From the NCBI GenBank assembly GCA_964369405.1, contig CAYJGB010000028.1, positions 1 through 24,525 on the forward strand: a stretch of DNA of 24,525 nucleotides, in the 5' to 3' direction. The notes beneath the pieces are model-generated. The model was given only the letters and a program-made list of their open reading frames with translations. It was not told the DNA's origin and made no database searches. This DNA is from CAYJFG01 sp964369405. GTDB taxonomy: Bacteria > Bacillota > Clostridia > Oscillospirales > Acutalibacteraceae. A program made the translations under genes and the position numbers. This document shows positions 21,301 through 24,525 of this stretch, piece after piece (position 1 is the first letter of the stretch; every line of letters begins with the position of its first letter).

Positions 21301-22494
21301 ATGACAAAAAAACATTTAGCTATTACTTTAGCTATTTGTATGATATTCACTTTAACTTCATGCAATACTGCTAACACGCCAACCACAGACACTGACTTTC
21401 CTGTCCAAATTGGACATAGTACTGTAGAATACAAGCCAGAAAGAGTAGTTGTATTATCTGATAACATTGCAGATGTTATGATTGCTAATGAGTATGTTGA
21501 TGTAATTATTGCAAAAAGTGATGATTGTACTCAAGAAGAGATTAAAGAAGTTCCTTCTATTGGTTCTAGTACAAAACCTACTATATCAGAAATTACAACT
21601 TTATCTCCAGACGTTGTTTTTGCAAACTCTGACTTAGATGGTGATGTTTACAATAAGCTAATAAATGCTGATGTTACTGTGTTCAAGATGTTGCCGGCTG
21701 ATAGTGATGAGGAATTAATTTCTCTTTATCAAAATGTATGTTCTATCTTAATAGGAAAAGAAAATGGCAAAGAACAAGGTGCAAGTACTGCTAATAAAAT
21801 ATTAAATGATATTGATGAATATACTGCAAGTTTACCAAAAACTAATTATACACCAACTGCGTGTTACCTTGTAGATTTAGAAGACAATATTATAACAGAT
21901 GATATGTATCAATCAGAAATACTTTCATCTGCAGGTGCTATTAATGTGGCTATTGAATTCTTTGACGGTGGCTCTATACCGTATACAATAGATAATATAG
22001 TGCAAACAAATCCAGACTACATATTTTGTGACATAGGTTTAAAAGATGAAATTATGACAGGTGCTAAATATAAAAATATGAGTGCTGTTAAAAATAAAAA
22101 TGTTTATGAGTACGATGATAAATTAATGTTTAGACAAGGTAAAACATTGGAAGAAGATGTTATATCACTAAGTGAAATAATGTATGAAAATATAGAAGGT
22201 GTTACTAACGAATTATCACCACAAGATATTTTAACTCAATATGATATCACAATTACAGAAGATATCAATATACAAGTTGGTGATAGCGATGATTATGTTT
22301 TTGCTGTTCAAACTAGACTTCAATCTCTTGGTTACTGGGGAGAAAATGATATCACTGGATATTATGGAGAAATTTCTGAACAAGCAGTACAACAATTTAA
22401 GTCATTAAACAACTTAGATACATCTCAAAGTGGTCTTAATTCTGAAGAATTTGAAGTATTATTTTCTCAAACAGCTGTTCCAAATAATGCTTAA
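21301..22494 (+). CDS. Lipoprotein with ABC substrate-binding (BtuF/FhuD-like) domain and C-terminal peptidoglycan-binding domain
   Basis: 397-residue surface lipoprotein. The signal peptide ends in the lipobox LTSC with Cys21 as lipidation site. Residues about 40-300 resemble periplasmic-binding-protein class III (BtuF/FhuD type): PERVVVLSDNIADVMIANEY near the start, then SIGSSTKPTISEITTLSPDVVFA, and NPDYIFCD in the second lobe. Residues about 325-390 form a peptidoglycan-binding (PGBD_1) domain: VFAVQTRLQSLGYW, ITGYYGEISEQAVQQFKSLN. No permease or ATPase gene for metal, haem or corrinoid uptake is adjacent, so the ligand is unknown and a structural or sensing role is possible. AAAAGGGG precedes the ATG. 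Confidence 0.85.
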   Translation: MTKKHLAITLAICMIFTLTSCNTANTPTTDTDFPVQIGHSTVEYKPERVVVLSDNIADVMIANEYVDVIIAKSDDCTQEEIKEVPSIGSSTKPTISEITTLSPDVVFANSDLDGDVYNKLINADVTVFKMLPADSDEELISLYQNVCSILIGKENGKEQGASTANKILNDIDEYTASLPKTNYTPTACYLVDLEDNIITDDMYQSEILSSAGAINVAIEFFDGGSIPYTIDNIVQTNPDYIFCDIGLKDEIMTGAKYKNMSAVKNKNVYEYDDKLMFRQGKTLEEDVISLSEIMYENIEGVTNELSPQDILTQYDITITEDINIQVGDSDDYVFAVQTRLQSLGYWGENDITGYYGEISEQAVQQFKSLNNLDTSQSGLNSEEFEVLFSQTAVPNNA

Positions 22495-22531
22495 AATAAA
22501 TTTTTTAAAAAAATAAAAAGGGGAATTTTAT

Positions 22532-23572
22532 ATGAATAAGAAAAAAATTATATCAATCGTTTTAAGTCTAGTAATTTTAATGTCAGCTCTAGCGGTTATC
22601 ACACCAGTTTCTGCTGAGGAAAAAACTTATGGTACTTTTGATGATTTTGAAACAGGCTTTCGTTTTTCGTACTTAGACCAAATGCTAACTACATTTAGAA
22701 TAGATGGTTTTATGGACGTAGAAAACTTACCAAATCAAGAATATCCTGAAATTATCAATATACCAGAAACTATTGGTAATGCTATACCAGTATCTATTGA
22801 CAATAACGCTTTTGTAGCTGTTACTTCAACATCTGTTGTTATTCCTAGTACAATAACATCAATTGGAAATTACGCTTTTGCTAATTCTAAATTAACAAGC
22901 GTTACAATTCCATCTACTGTATCTACAATAGGAAATTATGCATTTTTAAATTGTAAAGATTTAACTACTGCAGCTTTAACTTCAAATATTGAAAATATGG
23001 GTACTAATCTTTTTGAAAATTGTAGTATACTTGAAAATGTTACCTTAGCACCAAATACTACAACAATTCCAAGCTCTATGTTTAAAAACTGTACTAACTT
23101 ATTTGCTATAGATATCCCAAGTTCAGTAAAATCAATTGGAGCAAACGCATTTTTTAACTGTTCTTTAACAGGTATTTTTATTCCTGAAAATGTAGAAACA
23201 ATTGGTATTCAAGCTGTTGGATTTATTGATAATTCAATTAAAAAAGATAACTTTACTATTTATTCAAATTCAAAAGACGGTGCAGCATACGCATATGCTA
23301 CTGAAAATGGGTTTGATTTTAAATCAACAGTAACTAGACTTTACGGAGATACAACATTTGACAATAAAATTTCTTTAAATGATGTATTGGAAGCAAGTAA
23401 ACATTTAACAAAAATAATCGAATTGACTGGAAATGATTTTAAAGCTACTGATGTAAATGGTGATAACAAAATAAGTTTACAAGATATATTGGAGATACAA
23501 CTTTACTTAGTTAAAATAAAACCAGAATTTACAGTCGGTGTAAGCTTTGAATATATCGACGGATTATTATAA
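22532..23572 (+). CDS. Secreted BspA-like leucine-rich repeat protein with C-terminal dockerin
   Basis: 346-residue exported protein. A signal peptide (basic start, hydrophobic 6-24) ends at VSA28. Residues about 78-260 are LRR_5 (BspA-type) repeats with recurring IPSxVxxIGxxAFxNC units, closing with the usual GAAYAYATENGF. Residues about 270-330 form a type I dockerin: two calcium loops starting D273 and D307, the second canonical (DVNGDNKISLQD), the first with Thr and Phe where Asn and Gly are usual. Dockerins bind cohesins on scaffoldins or the cell surface, so this protein is likely docked rather than free. AAAAGGGG precedes the ATG, 37 bases after the lipoprotein gene, suggesting shared transcription. 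Confidence 0.9.
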   Translation: MNKKKIISIVLSLVILMSALAVITPVSAEEKTYGTFDDFETGFRFSYLDQMLTTFRIDGFMDVENLPNQEYPEIINIPETIGNAIPVSIDNNAFVAVTSTSVVIPSTITSIGNYAFANSKLTSVTIPSTVSTIGNYAFLNCKDLTTAALTSNIENMGTNLFENCSILENVTLAPNTTTIPSSMFKNCTNLFAIDIPSSVKSIGANAFFNCSLTGIFIPENVETIGIQAVGFIDNSIKKDNFTIYSNSKDGAAYAYATENGFDFKSTVTRLYGDTTFDNKISLNDVLEASKHLTKIIELTGNDFKATDVNGDNKISLQDILEIQLYLVKIKPEFTVGVSFEYIDGLL

Positions 23573-23645
23573 TAATAAATATAATTCATACTTAACTTTA
23601 AATTTTTGAATATATAACAACAAAATTCAAATTCTATAACAAAAT

Positions 23646-23805
23646 AAAACTTCATTACAATTCATCTAAAAACATATTAATTTTTATTTATATTCAATAG
23701 CGATAAATTATTTGTAATAAAATTACTTTAATTTTTACAAATATATTTTACATCTTTCCTATTTAAAAATTTTTGTTTTTATGTTATAATTTGTAATGAA
23801 GTTTT
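23646..23805. repeat. 15-bp perfect inverted repeat with arms 130 bp apart
   Basis: aaaacttcattacaa (23646-23660) is the exact reverse complement of 23791-23805. The right arm begins directly after the -10 of the PAP2 promoter. The intervening DNA is AT-rich, contains smaller ttgtaa/ttacaa pairs (about 23712 and 23735) and no gene. No clear terminator for the dockerin gene was found in the 250-base gap. Confidence 0.5.
23762..23790 (+). promoter_or_regulatory. Promoter of the PAP2 phosphatase gene
   Basis: Extended -10 TGT-TATAAT (hexamer 23785-23790) with a weaker TTTAAA (23762-23767) 17 bases upstream. The start is predicted near 23797, which places the ATG at 23796 at or before the first transcribed base and so argues for the downstream GTG as start codon. 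Confidence 0.62.
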
Positions 23806-23822
23806 TTAAAAGGGGTTTTATT

Positions 23823-24350
23823 GTGTTTGATAAAATACAACATATAGATGAACGTGTTATACATTGGATTGGCACTTTGCAATCTCAAAAAAGAAATACT
23901 ATTATGAAATTCTTTTCTAAACTAGGTGACAAAGGTTTAGTTTGGTTTGCTATATGTGCTCCTCTCTTAATTCATAGACCTACTCGTATGATAGGTTGTA
24001 ATATTTTAGTTGGTTTAGTTTTTACTCATTTAACTGGTGAAGTTTTAATTAAACACTTGGTTTGCAGGATTAGACCTTGTCACAAATTAGATGAAAAAGA
24101 ACTTGTAATTGAAAAACCAAAATATTACTCTTTTCCCTCAGGTCATACTGCCTCGTCCTTTTCTGTATTTGCCGTAACGGTATTTACATTTCCTTTGATT
24201 TCAATACCTATATTTATATTAGCTAGTTTGATTGCTTTCTCAAGACTTTATTTAAGGGTTCATTATTTGACTGATGTCGTCGCCGGTACTGTATTAGGCT
24301 CTTTATGTGGATTTTTAGCAGTTGAATTATTTAAAACAATACTATACTAA
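23823..24350 (+). CDS. PAP2 family phosphatase (probable undecaprenyl-diphosphate phosphatase or lipid phosphatase)
   Basis: About 175-residue membrane phosphatase. The three PAP2 signatures are intact: K77 with R84-P85 (KHLVCRIRP), PSGH (105-108) and SR(140-141)xxxxxH147xxxD151. Four or five hydrophobic segments surround them, with the active site on the outer face in known members. The longer frame starts at ATG 23796, but AAAAGGGG (23808-23815) sits seven bases ahead of the GTG at 23823 and the promoter implies the same start. Small enzymes of this type (BcrC/PgpB group) release phosphate from undecaprenyl diphosphate or phosphatidylglycerophosphate; the first would serve wall and teichoic polymer synthesis. 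rlmN follows after 14 bases. Confidence 0.88.
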   Translation: MFDKIQHIDERVIHWIGTLQSQKRNTIMKFFSKLGDKGLVWFAICAPLLIHRPTRMIGCNILVGLVFTHLTGEVLIKHLVCRIRPCHKLDEKELVIEKPKYYSFPSGHTASSFSVFAVTVFTFPLISIPIFILASLIAFSRLYLRVHYLTDVVAGTVLGSLCGFLAVELFKTILY

Positions 24351-24364
24351 TTTAGGAGCTTTAT

Positions 24365-24525
24365 ATGATAGATATTTATTCTCAGTCATTAAGCGATTTA
24401 GAAATATATTTTGAAAATTTAAACGAAAACAAAGCCAAGGCTAAAATTATATATAAAGCATTGTGCAATGGTTTAACAGATTTTCAACAATTAGATAACA
24501 TAAAAAAAATCTTGCGTGATAAGTT
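24365..24525 (+). CDS. rlmN: 23S rRNA (adenine-C2)-methyltransferase RlmN, N-terminal fragment cut by window end
   Basis: The last 161 bases encode 53 residues with no stop: MIDIYSQSLSDLEIYF, then NKAKAKIIYKALCNG, then a threonine/aspartate-phenylalanine turn and KILRDK. This matches the start of RlmN, the radical-SAM enzyme that methylates A2503 of 23S rRNA and some tRNAs, in which an L-xxL-xxxL helix is followed by a Y/F-R-A-KQI-x-xW-x segment and a TxLxKxLRxxL segment. Here the usual Gln-Ile-Trp is changed to IIY. AGGAG lies six bases before the ATG. The catalytic CxxxCxxC part is outside the window, so the call rests on the N terminus and length position only. Confidence 0.72.
   Translation, partial: MIDIYSQSLSDLEIYFENLNENKAKAKIIYKALCNGLTDFQQLDNIKKILRDK

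Noticed and set aside
23796..23822. Nine-codon longer start for the PAP2 gene
   Set aside because: The ATG coincides with the predicted transcription start and the ribosome site lies after it; the GTG at 23823 has correct spacing.

Overview
The window looks like chromosomal DNA from a low-GC Gram-positive anaerobe of the Clostridia, probably an Oscillospiraceae/Ruminococcaceae-like gut lineage. The support is very AT-rich intergenic DNA, AGGAGG-type ribosome sites, sigma-A promoters of the TTGACA-N17-TATAAT kind, a two-subunit class I fumarase, separate secD and secF genes, a teichoic-acid-type ABC exporter, a lipoprotein and a BspA-like leucine-rich-repeat protein ending in a dockerin. The genus is inference; there is no rRNA or tRNA here.

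Layout. 1-3.4 kb (+): ilvB-ilvN-ilvC, the first steps of branched-chain amino acid synthesis, behind a near-consensus promoter and closed by a long hairpin that also faces the next, converging operon. 3.5-6.6 kb (-): a two-gene operon with a degenerate extended-SDR protein followed by a protein fusing a second degenerate SDR domain to a LicD phosphotransferase domain. 6.9-9.3 kb (-): secD-secF. 9.5-10.75 kb (-): a class I aspartate-type aminotransferase. 10.75-11.2 kb: gene-free DNA with an operator-like inverted repeat and a partial tandem repeat carrying a GC-rich hairpin. 11.2-18.05 kb (-): one operon for a teichoic-acid-like wall glycopolymer (tagG, tagH, a pyruvyltransferase/TagF fusion, a TarI/IspD cytidylyltransferase, an intact extended SDR, manA). 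18.4-19.9 kb (+): fumarase alpha and beta. 20-24.5 kb (+): a DUF815-like AAA+ ATPase, a binding-protein lipoprotein with a peptidoglycan-binding domain, the LRR-dockerin protein, a PAP2 phosphatase and the start of rlmN, which runs off the right edge.

How the genes fit together. TarI-like nucleotide activation, a TagF-type polymerase, a TagGH exporter, LicD and several SDRs point to a polyol-phosphate polymer that is decorated and exported; the PAP2 enzyme could recycle the undecaprenyl carrier. The most notable observations are (1) three paralogous SDR domains, one with intact cofactor and catalytic motifs and two that have lost both, one of these fused to LicD; (2) a single-chain fusion of a pyruvyltransferase-like domain with a TagF-like polymerase; and (3) five direct repeats fitting TTYAYA at an exact 11-bp period upstream of tagG, resembling the Bacillus PhoP box, which would link the polymer to phosphate supply. 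No mobile-element gene, phage gene, CRISPR array or RNA gene was seen.
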